Source: Hirschia sp964352025 (lineage in GTDB: Bacteria; Pseudomonadota; Alphaproteobacteria; Caulobacterales; Hyphomonadaceae). Taken from it: a stretch of 64,000 bases of DNA. The translations under genes were made by a program, and so were the position numbers. The stretch is taken from assembly GCA_964352025.1 (NCBI GenBank), contig CAYGPZ010000001.1, forward strand, positions 248,001-312,000, written 5' to 3'. The notes below the pieces were generated by a model that worked only from the letters and a program-made list of their open reading frames with translations, was not told the origin of the DNA and did not search any database. Numbering within the stretch: the stretch's first letter is position 1; each line of letters opens with the position of its first letter. Of this stretch, positions 8,306-17,523 are shown one piece after another.

Positions 8306-9799
8306 TTAACCGACGTTTAGGTCGTCATCATCCTCATCCCGTACACGTAGGTCGTATTCGCGCACTTTTCGATAAAGTGTTGAGCGGCCAATACCGAGGC
8401 GACGCGCGACTTGAGACATGTGTCCAGAATAAAGATCGATCGCGTATTGGATCAGGTCACGCTCTACACTTTCAAGCGGACGCAACTCACCTTCATCATC
8501 CATAATTGAAACAGGGCCACCCAATGGGCTACTAAGTTCAGCGGCGGCTTCTGCTGCATTTACCGGTGCTGCGACACTGGTCGCTGCATTCAGGATATCA
8601 TAATTTGGTGTCAGCCCAGAGATTTGCGGGAAATCAATAGGTTGTAGTTCTTCATTTTCACACAAAATCATTGCGCGGAAGATTGAGTTTTCCAATTGAC
8701 GAACATTACCTGGCCAGTCGTGTGCTGCAATCATACCAAGTGTTTCTTGGGATGCGCCTGTGATGGACATGCCTTCACGCGCGTTGAAGCGGCGGATAAA
8801 GTGTTCAACCAATGCAGGAAGGTCTTCCTTGCGGTCGCGAAGGGAAGGCATCTCGATTGGGAATACGTTCAAGCGGTAATATAGGTCTTCACGGAAACGA
8901 CCTTCAGCAACGGCTTGCGCAAGGTCTCTATTTGTTGCGGAGATAATACGAACGTCAACTTTAGTTGGTTTGCGAGAACCCACAGCGTCAACTTCGCCTT
9001 CTTGCAGTACTCGAAGCAGTTTAACTTGAACATCAAGAGGTAGTTCACCGACCTCATCCAAGAATAAAGTCCCTGTGTCCGCTTCGGCAAATTTACCAAG
9101 CTTTTTCTCGTGTGCACCCGTGAATGCTCCTTTTTCGTGACCGAATAGGATAGATTCAACGAGGTTTTCCGGGATTGCTCCACAGTTAACAGTGATAAAG
9201 GGCTTACCAGCGCGATCAGACGCACTCTGAATGCAGCTCGATACCACTTCTTTACCAACACCACTTTCACCAGTGATGAGGATAGGAATATTGCTTGTCG
9301 CTGCACGTTGGCCTAGGCGAACGACTTGGCGCATAAGTGGCGCACCAGCGATCATGTCATCAAAACCAAAAGAGCCTTCTGATTTTTTTGACAGGCGTTT
9401 AACTTCACCGCGAAGGTCTGACACTTTAAGAGCATTGCGCAATGATACGACTATTCGTTCAGGCGAGGCTGGCTTGACGAAGAAGTCGACAGCACCTGCG
9501 CGCATGGCTTGAACGACAGTATCAATTCCGCCAGATGCAGTAAGAACGATAACAGGAAGGTCAGGGCGACGTTCCAATAAGCGTTCAAGGGTTTCCATTC
9601 CAGAAAGACCCGGCATAATAAGGTCTAAAAGGACAACAGAAATGCCATTTTTTGCATCGGATGCTTCTTCTAGAGCACGGTCGCCATTTTCGACTAAACG
9701 TGCACGGAATCCTTGGCGTTCTACAGCCGCTTGCATTAATCGGCGTTGAGTAGGATCATCATCAACAATAAGAACAGTTTTCGCCATCATCTTAACCAT
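8306..9799 (-). CDS. Sigma-54-dependent response regulator, TacA-like
   Basis: 497 aa with the full NtrC layout. The receiver (about 7-120) has phosphoacceptor D59 in LLDLIMPG. The AAA+ domain (about 150-380) has Walker A GESGVGKE, GAFTGA for sigma-54 contact, Walker B TLFLDEVGE and the arginine-finger region. A Fis-type HTH lies at the C terminus (MSQVARRLGIGRSTLYRKV). Order and motifs resemble Caulobacter TacA, which drives sigma-54 stalk and polarity genes through the ShkA-ShpA phosphorelay; that identity is inference. No histidine kinase is adjacent. A good sigma-54 promoter elsewhere in the window (46321-46336) is a possible target. The start could also be one of two Mets at codons 4-5. 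Confidence 0.9.
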   Translation of the reverse strand: MVKMMAKTVLIVDDDPTQRRLMQAAVERQGFRARLVENGDRALEEASDAKNGISVVLLDLIMPGLSGMETLERLLERRPDLPVIVLTASGGIDTVVQAMRAGAVDFFVKPASPERIVVSLRNALKVSDLRGEVKRLSKKSEGSFGFDDMIAGAPLMRQVVRLGQRAATSNIPILITGESGVGKEVVSSCIQSASDRAGKPFITVNCGAIPENLVESILFGHEKGAFTGAHEKKLGKFAEADTGTLFLDEVGELPLDVQVKLLRVLQEGEVDAVGSRKPTKVDVRIISATNRDLAQAVAEGRFREDLYYRLNVFPIEMPSLRDRKEDLPALVEHFIRRFNAREGMSITGASQETLGMIAAHDWPGNVRQLENSIFRAMILCENEELQPIDFPQISGLTPNYDILNAATSVAAPVNAAEAAAELSSPLGGPVSIMDDEGELRPLESVERDLIQYAIDLYSGHMSQVARRLGIGRSTLYRKVREYDLRVRDEDDDDLNVG

Positions 9800-9907
9800 A
9801 ATTTAAACGGCCGTAACAACGCGACCTCGTTTTCATGGTTCAACTTGGCACGAACTTATGAAATTCAGTTTAAATACTGTAGTGTAATTTAAAAGGACTG
9901 CACTAAA

Positions 9908-11647
9908 ATGGTGCCAAATTGGCTCAAAATGAACCGAAATCGGACTGGTGGATGGAAAAAACGTCTTTACCAAAGTCCGAACGACTCTAAATTGCTGGCG
10001 GACAAAAAACGTTTAAAAGCAATGGTTCAATTACTTGTAAGTACACGTTTAGCCGAAAAACCTTACTATTTCTCCGATCTGGAGCAGGCATTCGCGCTGC
10101 TTCATAGAATAAGACTGTTCCTCCATCTGTATATAGCGTTAAGCGAAGACTTAAACGATGAGATGGAAAGAAAGTCATTATCTATACTTAAGGAACTAAA
10201 TACAGAACGCGTACAATTGCAGGCTTTATCTATAGAATCTGTTTCCAGTTTGACAGATGCGCCTGCTAAATGGAAAGCATCTCAGCGGCGTAGAGGTGTT
10301 TCGGTCATGCGTTGGCGCGCAGCCGTAAGCTTTGCTGAGCAATCTCAATTTGCTTCTGATGAGCATTGGATTACGCAATATCGATATGACAAATCCCTGC
10401 ACACACTGGCTGAGCGTTATGGTGGTCTTGGTCAATTGGGAGCTAGCCTGCGTTCAGCCGATGAAAAAGAACGAATTGATGCTGCTTCGAAAATGGGAGA
10501 ATGGTTGCGCGGTGCTGGTGAGCAGGGGGATACATTATTTCGAGCTCATGCACGTCTGGCCAAAAAGAAACGATTTAATTTTGCTGCCATTGATGCGTCT
10601 GAAAGAAGCCTAGAACTTGCGCGGCGTATTTCATTGCAAAGAGCGCCTGCATTGGCGCAACTGTATTATAAAGAAAAAGCCCACGCTTTAGAGGCGCATT
10701 CCAAAGCGCTAAATTGGCATGACCGATATGCGCAAGCCGCCAAAAAGCAAGATGAAGTCTTGGCATGGAAAGAGGTAAGAAGAAGGGCTGAAAAAGCGCT
10801 TTCATCTTTTCACAAGGATATATCGAAAGCGGCAGTAAATTTATTCTCGTCAGACCACCTTATCCAGCCTCAGGGGCGTGGCGGTGGGTTTACCACACCT
10901 GTATTTTACAATTCAAAAGGTAAGGTAGAGGCGGGTCCTTTTATATACGCGCCTTTTGATGGATCGGCAGATAGCGCAAGAACACTAGCGCATGAAATGG
11001 GACATGGCGTTCATGCTGAAATGTCGGCGTATCTAGGGCCAATGCAAGCTGATGCTGGTTGGGCTGTTGCAGAAACAATTGCACTGACTTTCGAGCAGTT
11101 ATCTCTGTCCAATGATCGGTGGGGACTTTCAGATCAAGATTTTGCAATGTTGGTTCATCAGCCCGCCATTGGAATGTTTGAGAGGGAATTAGGTGTTACC
11201 GATACAGAAGTGCCTGTTGATGCAGTATGGATAAATGCTCTGCGATCTCACTACGGATCGGAGATTTCATTGAATGGGTATGAGCCCTTCTGGCGTCGCC
11301 ATTCTTCCAGTTTATCAGCGCCAGGATACCCTATGGCTTATCTATTAGGCTGGGTTCTGGCTGGCTTTATCGTCGAGAGACAAAGAAAATATCCTGATCG
11401 TGTGAATGATCCTATGCTTGAGGTGCTAAAATCGGGTGGGGCGGTTGGATTTGACGATATTGCATCTCAATTTGGGGTTCGCGATATCAGTGAGCTTGTA
11501 CATGCCGCTTATGATCGAGCAGAGCGTCGGCTCTCTAGTGATAGCTTTTCGCGCGAAGGTGGGCCGAGCAGTCATTCTAATGAGCTGGTATCAGAAAAGC
11601 GGTCCAAGCAGCCCAAAGCTAAAAAGCAACGCGTTAAAATCAGATAG
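9908..11647 (+). CDS. M3 (PepF-type) oligopeptidase
   Basis: 579 aa. The zinc motif is HEMGH with H362, E363 and H366, and the third ligand is expected in AVAETIALTFEQ about 25-30 residues on. The long helical N-terminal half and the C-terminal GYPMAYLLGWVLAGFI match M3 oligoendopeptidase F-like enzymes, which degrade short peptides in the cytoplasm. No signal peptide. The C-terminal 35 residues are basic and disordered (KQPKAKKQRVKIR), which is unusual for the family. Divergent from the TacA-like gene and convergent with a lysR gene that begins right after its stop. Confidence 0.85.
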   Translation: MVPNWLKMNRNRTGGWKKRLYQSPNDSKLLADKKRLKAMVQLLVSTRLAEKPYYFSDLEQAFALLHRIRLFLHLYIALSEDLNDEMERKSLSILKELNTERVQLQALSIESVSSLTDAPAKWKASQRRRGVSVMRWRAAVSFAEQSQFASDEHWITQYRYDKSLHTLAERYGGLGQLGASLRSADEKERIDAASKMGEWLRGAGEQGDTLFRAHARLAKKKRFNFAAIDASERSLELARRISLQRAPALAQLYYKEKAHALEAHSKALNWHDRYAQAAKKQDEVLAWKEVRRRAEKALSSFHKDISKAAVNLFSSDHLIQPQGRGGGFTTPVFYNSKGKVEAGPFIYAPFDGSADSARTLAHEMGHGVHAEMSAYLGPMQADAGWAVAETIALTFEQLSLSNDRWGLSDQDFAMLVHQPAIGMFERELGVTDTEVPVDAVWINALRSHYGSEISLNGYEPFWRRHSSSLSAPGYPMAYLLGWVLAGFIVERQRKYPDRVNDPMLEVLKSGGAVGFDDIASQFGVRDISELVHAAYDRAERRLSSDSFSREGGPSSHSNELVSEKRSKQPKAKKQRVKIR

Positions 11648-12577
11648 CTAGTGCTGATCTTTCTCGTTTTTCCAATTATCCCAATATGGGTTTGACCCGC
11701 CACAATGTTCTGCCAAATATTCAACCAACACTCTGACGCGCTTAGATAAATGTCTTGTCGGGGGATAAACAGCGTAGGCACCCAATTCATTCCAATTTAG
11801 CTCAGTCAGAATGGGGATAAGACGACCAGATTTAAGGTCATCATAAAGAATGAAGGTTGGCTCTATTATTACGCCAAGCCCCGCTATCGCCGCATTTTTT
11901 AGAAACTCCCCATTTGAAGCAATCATTTTGGGCTTTAGCTCTATGTCGCCAGACATCCCGTCTGGGCTAGAATATTGCCATCTTGAGTGGGGGCGATAGC
12001 TATACCGAAGCTCAGGATGTTCGGCGAGTTCTCCTGGTGTTTTCGGCATGCCGTGTTTTTTGATGTATTCAGGGCTCGCCGCAACAATTGTGCGTATGAC
12101 AGCGAGTTTTCGAGCAATAAGGGTCGAGTCTGATAATTGACCTATACGGATAGCTAAATCCTTGCCTTCAGCGATTAGATCAACTCGGCGGTCACTGAAG
12201 TCTATGTCGAGCTGAATTCCCGGATGTTGCTCCATGAAGGAAATGAGTGCGGGGCCAAGTCGATTTACGCCAAATGATAATGGAGCGGCTAATTTAATTG
12301 GTCCCTGTAAAGCGGCATGAGTGTCAGTGACATTTGCTTCGATTTCATCCCAATCTGACAAGAGTATTTTGGCGCGTTCAAAAAGTGTGCGCCCTTGTTC
12401 TGTCAAATTTAGCTTTCTGGTGGTGCGCACTATCAGCTGCGTACCGAGGCGACTTTCAAGGTCTTGGATACGGCGGCTAATAGCAGATTTTGCGACGCCC
12501 ATGTGTTGAGCGGCAGCTGTAAAGGAGCCGGCCTCTATTGTGCGTACAAACGCTTCTAAATCTTCATATTTGCTCAT
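11648..12577 (-). CDS. LysR-family transcriptional regulator
   Basis: 309 aa. An N-terminal winged HTH (FVRTIEAGSFTAAAQHMGVAKSAISRRI) is followed by a LysR substrate-binding domain of the CrgA/PA2206-like subgroup (PIKLAAPLSFGVNRLGP). It is divergent from the azoreductase gene with about 100 bases between starts, the classic arrangement for a LysR regulator and its target. The effector is unknown; a quinone or electrophile would fit the neighbour. Confidence 0.9.
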   Translation of the reverse strand: MSKYEDLEAFVRTIEAGSFTAAAQHMGVAKSAISRRIQDLESRLGTQLIVRTTRKLNLTEQGRTLFERAKILLSDWDEIEANVTDTHAALQGPIKLAAPLSFGVNRLGPALISFMEQHPGIQLDIDFSDRRVDLIAEGKDLAIRIGQLSDSTLIARKLAVIRTIVAASPEYIKKHGMPKTPGELAEHPELRYSYRPHSRWQYSSPDGMSGDIELKPKMIASNGEFLKNAAIAGLGVIIEPTFILYDDLKSGRLIPILTELNWNELGAYAVYPPTRHLSKRVRVLVEYLAEHCGGSNPYWDNWKNEKDQH

Positions 12578-12679
12578 ATGTTGCTAATATCAGAACAATC
12601 AAATCACATAAAGGGGGCTAATGCTGCTTAAGAGGACAATATATATGAGTTTCACATGGTTGTTGTAGGAGAATGCAAA

Positions 12680-13270
12680 ATGGCCGACGTGAACAATATT
12701 CTTAGAATTGATGCAAGTGCGCGTAAAGCGGGCTCTATTACTCGCCAATTGGCGGATGCTGTTATTGACCAATTATCTGCCAAGTGCGGCGTTCAAATAA
12801 CGAGCCGCGATGTTTCAGCTGGTGTGCCTTTCATTGATGAAGAGTGGGTGAACGCAAACTTTACAGCTGTTGAGGCTCGCAGTGATGCTCAAAAAGCCAA
12901 ACTCGCAATTTCAGACAAAATGGTGTCCGAATTAAACGACGCTGATACGATTCTTATCGGCGTGCCTGTGTATAATTTTTCTGTACCAGCGACATTAAAA
13001 GCCTGGATAGACTTGGTTTGTCGCGCCGGTTTAACATTTAAGTATACGCCAGATGGACCCGTTGGATTGCTGGAAGGTAAGCGGGTTATTGTTGTTCTTG
13101 CTTCTGGAGGGACTCAATTGGATAGTGACATTGATTATGCGGCTCCGTATTTCCGTCACATAATGGGTTTTATCGGAATAACGGATGTCACTGTTTTTGC
13201 GGCTGATGCATTGGGGCAAAATACTGATGAGAAATTAGATGCGGTTCGGTCAGCTATTTCAAATTTGTAG
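12680..13270 (+). CDS. azoR: FMN-dependent NADH:quinone/azo reductase
   Basis: 196 aa from the ATG at 12680, chosen for TAGGAG 8 bases upstream; an 8-codon longer reading lacks a site. The flavodoxin-like fold has the FMN phosphate loop IDASARKAGSITRQL near residue 10, PVYNFSVPATLKAWID (isoalloxazine contacts) and LASGGTQ. AzoR proteins reduce quinones and azo compounds with NADH in the cytoplasm. Likely controlled by the divergent LysR gene. A terminator follows. Confidence 0.92.
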   Translation: MADVNNILRIDASARKAGSITRQLADAVIDQLSAKCGVQITSRDVSAGVPFIDEEWVNANFTAVEARSDAQKAKLAISDKMVSELNDADTILIGVPVYNFSVPATLKAWIDLVCRAGLTFKYTPDGPVGLLEGKRVIVVLASGGTQLDSDIDYAAPYFRHIMGFIGITDVTVFAADALGQNTDEKLDAVRSAISNL

Positions 13271-13320
13271 ATGACTTGCCGATGCTCGCCTACGAAACAG
13301 AGCATCGAGAATAGATCAAT

Positions 13321-13370
13321 AAAACATCCAATGACCCATCATAAAAATCGGTTTGTTGGATGTTTTTGTT
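13321..13370 (+). terminator. Terminator after azoreductase
   Basis: AAAACATCCAA (13321-13331) and TTGGATGTTTT (13356-13366) are perfect 11-base arms around a 24-base loop and run into TTTGTTTT. The rest of the 360-base interval to 13631 contains no gene. It has CTACG / CGTAG half-sites near 13540-13556 that could be promoter-proximal, but no confident promoter. Confidence 0.6.
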
Positions 13371-13630
13371 TTAACTGCGACTCTTTGCTTGGGGTAGAAA
13401 TTCATCTCAGTCTGGACCTTTTCTCCCGTTGAGGATATCTCAAGGTTTCGCATCCTATATCGAAGTGAAATTCAATATTGGTGCAAAAGAATATTTTTGT
13501 TTGATTTGATTGTTTTGAGAAAAATGATTTCGTTATAACTACGATTTATACCGTAGATATGGGGTAAATTTCTCTCTTGTCACATTTCAAACGGTAGTTA
13601 TTTATTTGTCGATCTAAAAAGGTGAAACTA

Positions 13631-13936
13631 ATGAGCGAGACAGGCGAGTACGTACGCGGTCAAATGGACGTGAAGTCACAGGTATCAACATATTCAGCAT
13701 TCCTGAAGATGACAGCTTGGACATCATTGCTTCTGACTTTGATACTCGGTTATGCGATCTTTACAATCACTATGGGTGTCAACTGGATGGTAGCGATGGC
13801 AATATTTGCTGTTGTTGGCGTTGTTGGCGGCATGGTGATGGGGCTAGGCGGAGGATTTCTGCTAGCGGTATTTGGTCTGATTTTTCTGGGCATTGTTGTT
13901 CAGGGATTTGTCATGCTCGGCGGTGCTTTAATGTAA
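13631..13936 (+). CDS. aa3-type cytochrome c oxidase subunit IV-like protein
   Basis: 101 aa from the ATG at 13631, with AAGG 8 bases upstream; a GTG three codons earlier overlaps that site. The N-terminal YVRGQMDVKSQVSTYSAFLKM matches the small alphaproteobacterial COX4_pro_2 family. It is extended here by three hydrophobic segments and a glycine-rich C-terminal half. It lies 16 bases before pntAA, a common gene order in alphaproteobacteria. Its role at the transhydrogenase locus is not established; it may be a small membrane partner rather than a true oxidase subunit. Confidence 0.75.
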   Translation: MSETGEYVRGQMDVKSQVSTYSAFLKMTAWTSLLLTLILGYAIFTITMGVNWMVAMAIFAVVGVVGGMVMGLGGGFLLAVFGLIFLGIVVQGFVMLGGALM

Positions 13937-13952
13937 GACACACGAGACGACA

Positions 13953-15101
13953 ATGAAAATAGCCGTTCCTAAGGAGCGGCGCGAAAAAGAACTTCGCGTT
14001 GCCGCAACGCCGGAGACAGTCAAGAAATTGACTGGCCTTGGGCATGAAGTGAAAATTGAACAAGGTGCTGGGATTCTATCTGGCATTTCGGACGATGAGT
14101 ATAAAAATGCGGGCGCGAGTCTAGCAAAAGATGCCAAAGCAACGCTTTCAGGTGCTGATTTGGTTTTGAAGGTGCGTGCACCTGACGCTAGAGAGAAGTC
14201 TCTTTTGTCTAAAGGGCAATCATTGGTTGCTCTTTTAGAGCCTCATGGTGCTGTTAAAGAAGCACAAGCCTATGCGGATGCAGATGTAACTGCCTTTGCA
14301 ATGGAGTTCATCCCAAGAATTTCTCGTGCACAATCAATGGATGCTTTGTCTTCACAGGCAAACCTGGCTGGGTATCGTGCGGTATTGGAAGCTTCTCATA
14401 TATATGGGCGGGCTATGCCAATGATGATGACAGCAGCGGGAACTGTTGCGCCAGCTAAGACATTCGTCATGGGTGTTGGTGTTGCTGGACTACAGGCGAT
14501 TGCGACTGCACGTCGTCTAGGTGCTATTGTATCTGCGACTGATGTGAGACCAGCTACGAAAGAGCAAGTAGCCTCGTTGGGCGCAAAATTTGTTGCTGTG
14601 GAAGATGAAGAGTTCAAAGCTGCGGAAACTGCTGGTGGTTACGCAAAGCAAATGTCTCCTGAATATCAGGAAAAGCAACGTGAACTTGTCGCGAACCACA
14701 TTTCCAAACAGGACATTGTTATTACGACGGCTCTTATTCCTGGCCGCGATGCGCCGGAATTGATAACTGAAGATATGGTGAAGTCCATGCGCGCTGGCTC
14801 GGTCATTATAGACCTTGCTGCTGCGCAGGGCGGGAATTGCAAGCTTTCCAAACCAGATGAAGTTGTTGAAGTTCATGACGTCAAAATATATGGACCAACA
14901 AATCTACCTGCAGCTATCGCGGCAGATGCATCATCCTTGTATGCGAAGAATTTGTTTAACTTCATTGCTTTGATCTCCGGAGAGAATGGAGAGCTTCAAC
15001 CCAATTGGGAAGATGAAGTTGTGTCTTCTTCTGCTCTCACGAAAGAAGGCAAAGTTGTTCATCCATCGCTTGTTTCTGAAAAAGCAACAGAGTCTGTCTA
15101 A
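13953..15101 (+). CDS. pntAA: NAD(P) transhydrogenase subunit alpha 1 (PntAA)
   Basis: 382 aa, the soluble NAD(H)-binding domain I. It shows PKERREKELRVAATPETVK at the N terminus, the NAD-binding MGVGVAGLQAIATARRLGA, and the mobile-loop region TALIPGRDAPELI. With PntAB and PntB it forms the proton-driven transhydrogenase that makes NADPH from NADH at the inner membrane. The alpha subunit is split into two genes, the alphaproteobacterial form. Upstream gene 16 bases away, pntAB 73 bases downstream. Confidence 0.96.
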   Translation: MKIAVPKERREKELRVAATPETVKKLTGLGHEVKIEQGAGILSGISDDEYKNAGASLAKDAKATLSGADLVLKVRAPDAREKSLLSKGQSLVALLEPHGAVKEAQAYADADVTAFAMEFIPRISRAQSMDALSSQANLAGYRAVLEASHIYGRAMPMMMTAAGTVAPAKTFVMGVGVAGLQAIATARRLGAIVSATDVRPATKEQVASLGAKFVAVEDEEFKAAETAGGYAKQMSPEYQEKQRELVANHISKQDIVITTALIPGRDAPELITEDMVKSMRAGSVIIDLAAAQGGNCKLSKPDEVVEVHDVKIYGPTNLPAAIAADASSLYAKNLFNFIALISGENGELQPNWEDEVVSSSALTKEGKVVHPSLVSEKATESV

Positions 15102-15174
15102 AGCACGATAATTCCTCAAATTGTAAACAATTAGCAATTTATTGCTTTTTGAATTTGTGAGGAGAAGGGTCATT

Positions 15175-15612
15175 ATGTCTATTTTAAAGCCTAAATCTCT
15201 CGTGAGTTGTCTCGTTTTAGCGACGCTCATATTTACACCGTCCGCGTTTGCCGAAGCTGGTAGCGAAGCCATTGATCCGATAATTTTCCGATTGGCGGTT
15301 TTTGTTCTGGCTGCATTCATTGGTTATTATGTGGTTTGGGCTGTAACGCCTGCACTTCACACACCTCTAATGTCAGTCACAAACGCCATTTCAGCTGTGG
15401 TTGTCGTTGGTGCAATCGTTGCGGCAGCAGCATCAGCGCTTGGGTCAACAGATCCGGACATTGTTCAAAAAGTCTGGACCGCCAAATGGCTGGGCGCAGG
15501 CGCGGTGGCATTGGCCTGTGTCAATATTTTTGGAGGCTTTATGGTCACCAACCGCATGTTGGCCATGTACAAGAAAAAAGAAAAACCAGCTTCTGGTTCT
15601 TCAGACAGCTAA
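15175..15612 (+). CDS. pntAB: NAD(P) transhydrogenase subunit alpha 2 (PntAB)
   Basis: 145 aa from the ATG at 15175, chosen for GGAGAAGG 6-10 bases upstream. The N-terminal hydrophobic stretch (residues 8-26, ending SAFAEAGS) looks like a cleavable leader. The core has three membrane helices with the family block VVWAVTPALHTPLMSVTNAI and the second conserved piece FGGFMVTNRML. It supplies membrane helices of domain II and is translated between pntAA and pntB. Confidence 0.94.
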   Translation: MSILKPKSLVSCLVLATLIFTPSAFAEAGSEAIDPIIFRLAVFVLAAFIGYYVVWAVTPALHTPLMSVTNAISAVVVVGAIVAAAASALGSTDPDIVQKVWTAKWLGAGAVALACVNIFGGFMVTNRMLAMYKKKEKPASGSSDS

Positions 15613-15636
15613 TCACAGACATAAAGGAATATAATC

Positions 15637-17061
15637 ATGTCTACGGTTGATATCTCAGCCCTTTTATATCTTGTCTGTGCGGTGTTGTTTATCTTCTCCA
15701 TTCGCGGACTTTCGAGTCCTGAAACAGCAAGACAAGGAAATAAAATTGGTATTCTCGGCATGGCTTTGGCTGCCGGAACAACTTTATTTTTGGTCAAAGA
15801 CCACTTGAATGGAGCAACATTTGCGATGATTGCAGGTGGAGTTGCTCTTGGTGGTGGGGTGGGGGCGCTATTTGCGACCCGTGCACCAATGACATCTATG
15901 CCGCAAATGGTTGGTATGTTTAACGCATTGGGCGGTATGGCATCATTGCTAGTTGCTTTGGCAGCTTTTTATGCACCTGCTTCTTTTGGCTTGATCGGTA
16001 GCGAAGGTGTTATGGCACCTAGATCCCTCGTTGAAATGTCTCTGTCTGTGTTGATCGGGGCAATCACTTTTTCTGGATCTGTCATTGCGGCACTTAAATT
16101 GAACGGGTCTATCCCAGGTGGTCCGGTTATTCTTCCATTGAGGCACTGGCTTAATCTAGCAATTTTGTTGGGTCTCGTTGCGCTGACTGTCATGCTGGCA
16201 ATGTCTCCCGCTGCTCAGGCCGGCAATGGAAGCTTACTGCTTATTATTGCAGGGCTTGCACTTATCGCAGGAATTACGCTGGTTCTGCCAATTGGTGGAG
16301 CGGATATGCCTGTTGTGATTTCAATGTTGAACTCATACTCGGGTTGGGCTGCTGCGGCGCTTGGTTTCACGCTCGCTAACTTCGCACTGATCGTGGTTGG
16401 TGCTATCGTTGGGGCCTCTGGTGCTATCCTTTCTTACATAATGTGTAAGGCGATGAACCGTTCTTTCATCTCGGTGATTGCGGGTGGTTTTGGTGGCGAA
16501 GATGCAGATACTGCGACACGCGCTGATAACTCAGATAAGCCAGTCAAAATTGGTTCAGCTGATGATGCTGCATTCATTTTGAAAAACGCTTCTAAAGTTA
16601 TCATTGTTCCGGGTTACGGGATGGCTGTGGCTCAAGCTCAGCATGCGCTTAAGGAAATGGCTGACAGTCTGAAAGAGGCCGGAGTGGATGTATCATACGC
16701 AATTCACCCTGTGGCAGGGCGTATGCCAGGGCACATGAATGTGCTGCTGGCTGAAGCTCAAGTGCCTTATGACGACATTTATGAGATGGATGATATCAAT
16801 TCATCTTTCAAACAGGCTGATGTTGCTTTTGTGATTGGTGCCAATGACGTCACGAACCCTGGCGCTAAAGATGATCCAGCATCACCTATTTATGGAATGC
16901 CGGTTCTTGAGGTTTGGAATGCTGGAACGACTATGTTTATCAAGCGCTCTTTAGCATCTGGGTATGCGGGTGTTCAGAATGATCTATTCTATCGCGAAAA
17001 TACAATGATGTTGCTCGATGATGCCAAGAAAATGGTCGAAAATATAGTAAAAGCGCTTTAG
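15637..17061 (+). CDS. pntB: NAD(P) transhydrogenase subunit beta (PntB)
   Basis: 474 aa. The N-terminal 260 residues contain eight or nine membrane helices. The soluble domain III starts near 290, with the NADP-binding VIIVPGYGMAVAQAQHAL and the late motifs HPVAGRMPGHMN and GANDVTNPGA. It binds NADP(H) and completes the proton path. The last codons lie inside a 25-base palindrome that also covers the end of the convergent response-regulator gene. Confidence 0.97.
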   Translation: MSTVDISALLYLVCAVLFIFSIRGLSSPETARQGNKIGILGMALAAGTTLFLVKDHLNGATFAMIAGGVALGGGVGALFATRAPMTSMPQMVGMFNALGGMASLLVALAAFYAPASFGLIGSEGVMAPRSLVEMSLSVLIGAITFSGSVIAALKLNGSIPGGPVILPLRHWLNLAILLGLVALTVMLAMSPAAQAGNGSLLLIIAGLALIAGITLVLPIGGADMPVVISMLNSYSGWAAAALGFTLANFALIVVGAIVGASGAILSYIMCKAMNRSFISVIAGGFGGEDADTATRADNSDKPVKIGSADDAAFILKNASKVIIVPGYGMAVAQAQHALKEMADSLKEAGVDVSYAIHPVAGRMPGHMNVLLAEAQVPYDDIYEMDDINSSFKQADVAFVIGANDVTNPGAKDDPASPIYGMPVLEVWNAGTTMFIKRSLASGYAGVQNDLFYRENTMMLLDDAKKMVENIVKAL

Positions 17062-17071
17062 GCGCTTTTAC
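17047..17071. terminator. Palindrome over two convergent stop codons
   Basis: GTAAAAGCGC-TTTAG-GCGCTTTTAC is a perfect 10-base-arm hairpin. It contains the pntB stop (TAG 17059-17061) and, on the other strand, the response-regulator stop (TAA at 17060-17058). U runs on both strands make a bidirectional terminator plausible. It encodes protein on both strands at the same time. Confidence 0.6.
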
Positions 17072-17441
17072 TATCCAAACAAGTTTTGATGGCCTGATCG
17101 AGCGTGTGCTCATTCAGGTCATCTTTCGTTAAAATAGCCTGAATATATTGCGAGCCCTCAATGTTTAGGTCAATTTCTATGCTATCTCCGCTTATGAGAA
17201 GTATGGGGCCTACCCAATTTGCATCTAGCAAAGATTTAATTGACATTTTGTAGTCGAAATAGGGTGGAACCCTATTGTCCAATACAACTAGATCGAATAT
17301 TTGTGTGCTCAATCTTTTGGTTGCGCTGTTCACCGAAGTTGCATTCTCCAGCGTGAAATTGTGGTGCTGAGTTCTCAAAAGATATGCAGAGAATATTTTT
17401 GCAAATACGCTGTGGTCATCAATGAGCAGGATGGCCGGCAT
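17058..17441 (-). CDS. Single-domain response regulator
   Basis: 127 aa, receiver domain only. It has the acidic pair in LLIDDH, phosphoacceptor Asp in VVLDNRVPP, the Ser in LLISGD and the Lys in ILTKDD, so phosphorylation should be possible. There is no output domain, so it likely acts by protein contact as DivK- or CheY-like proteins do. Divergent from the large histidine kinase with about 80 bases between the starts, which suggests a pair. The 4-base convergent overlap with pntB is notable. Confidence 0.85.
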   Translation of the reverse strand: MPAILLIDDHSVFAKIFSAYLLRTQHHNFTLENATSVNSATKRLSTQIFDLVVLDNRVPPYFDYKMSIKSLLDANWVGPILLISGDSIEIDLNIEGSQYIQAILTKDDLNEHTLDQAIKTCLDSKSA

Positions 17442-17523
17442 TTAAATATTCATCCAGTTGAGTGGGCTTAAATTGTAAGCTGCACAAAGTTAATTTAAGT
17501 ACGTTGGGTTGTTGGCAACAGTA

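Noticed and set aside
9855..9875. TTGGCACGAACT before the M3 peptidase, like a sigma-54 -24 element
   Set aside because: The -12 position reads TATGA, not TTGCA, so the GC dinucleotide is missing at the needed distance.
13535..13605. CTACG/CGTAG half-sites before the oxidase-IV-like gene
   Set aside because: Irregular spacing; not enough to call an operator.
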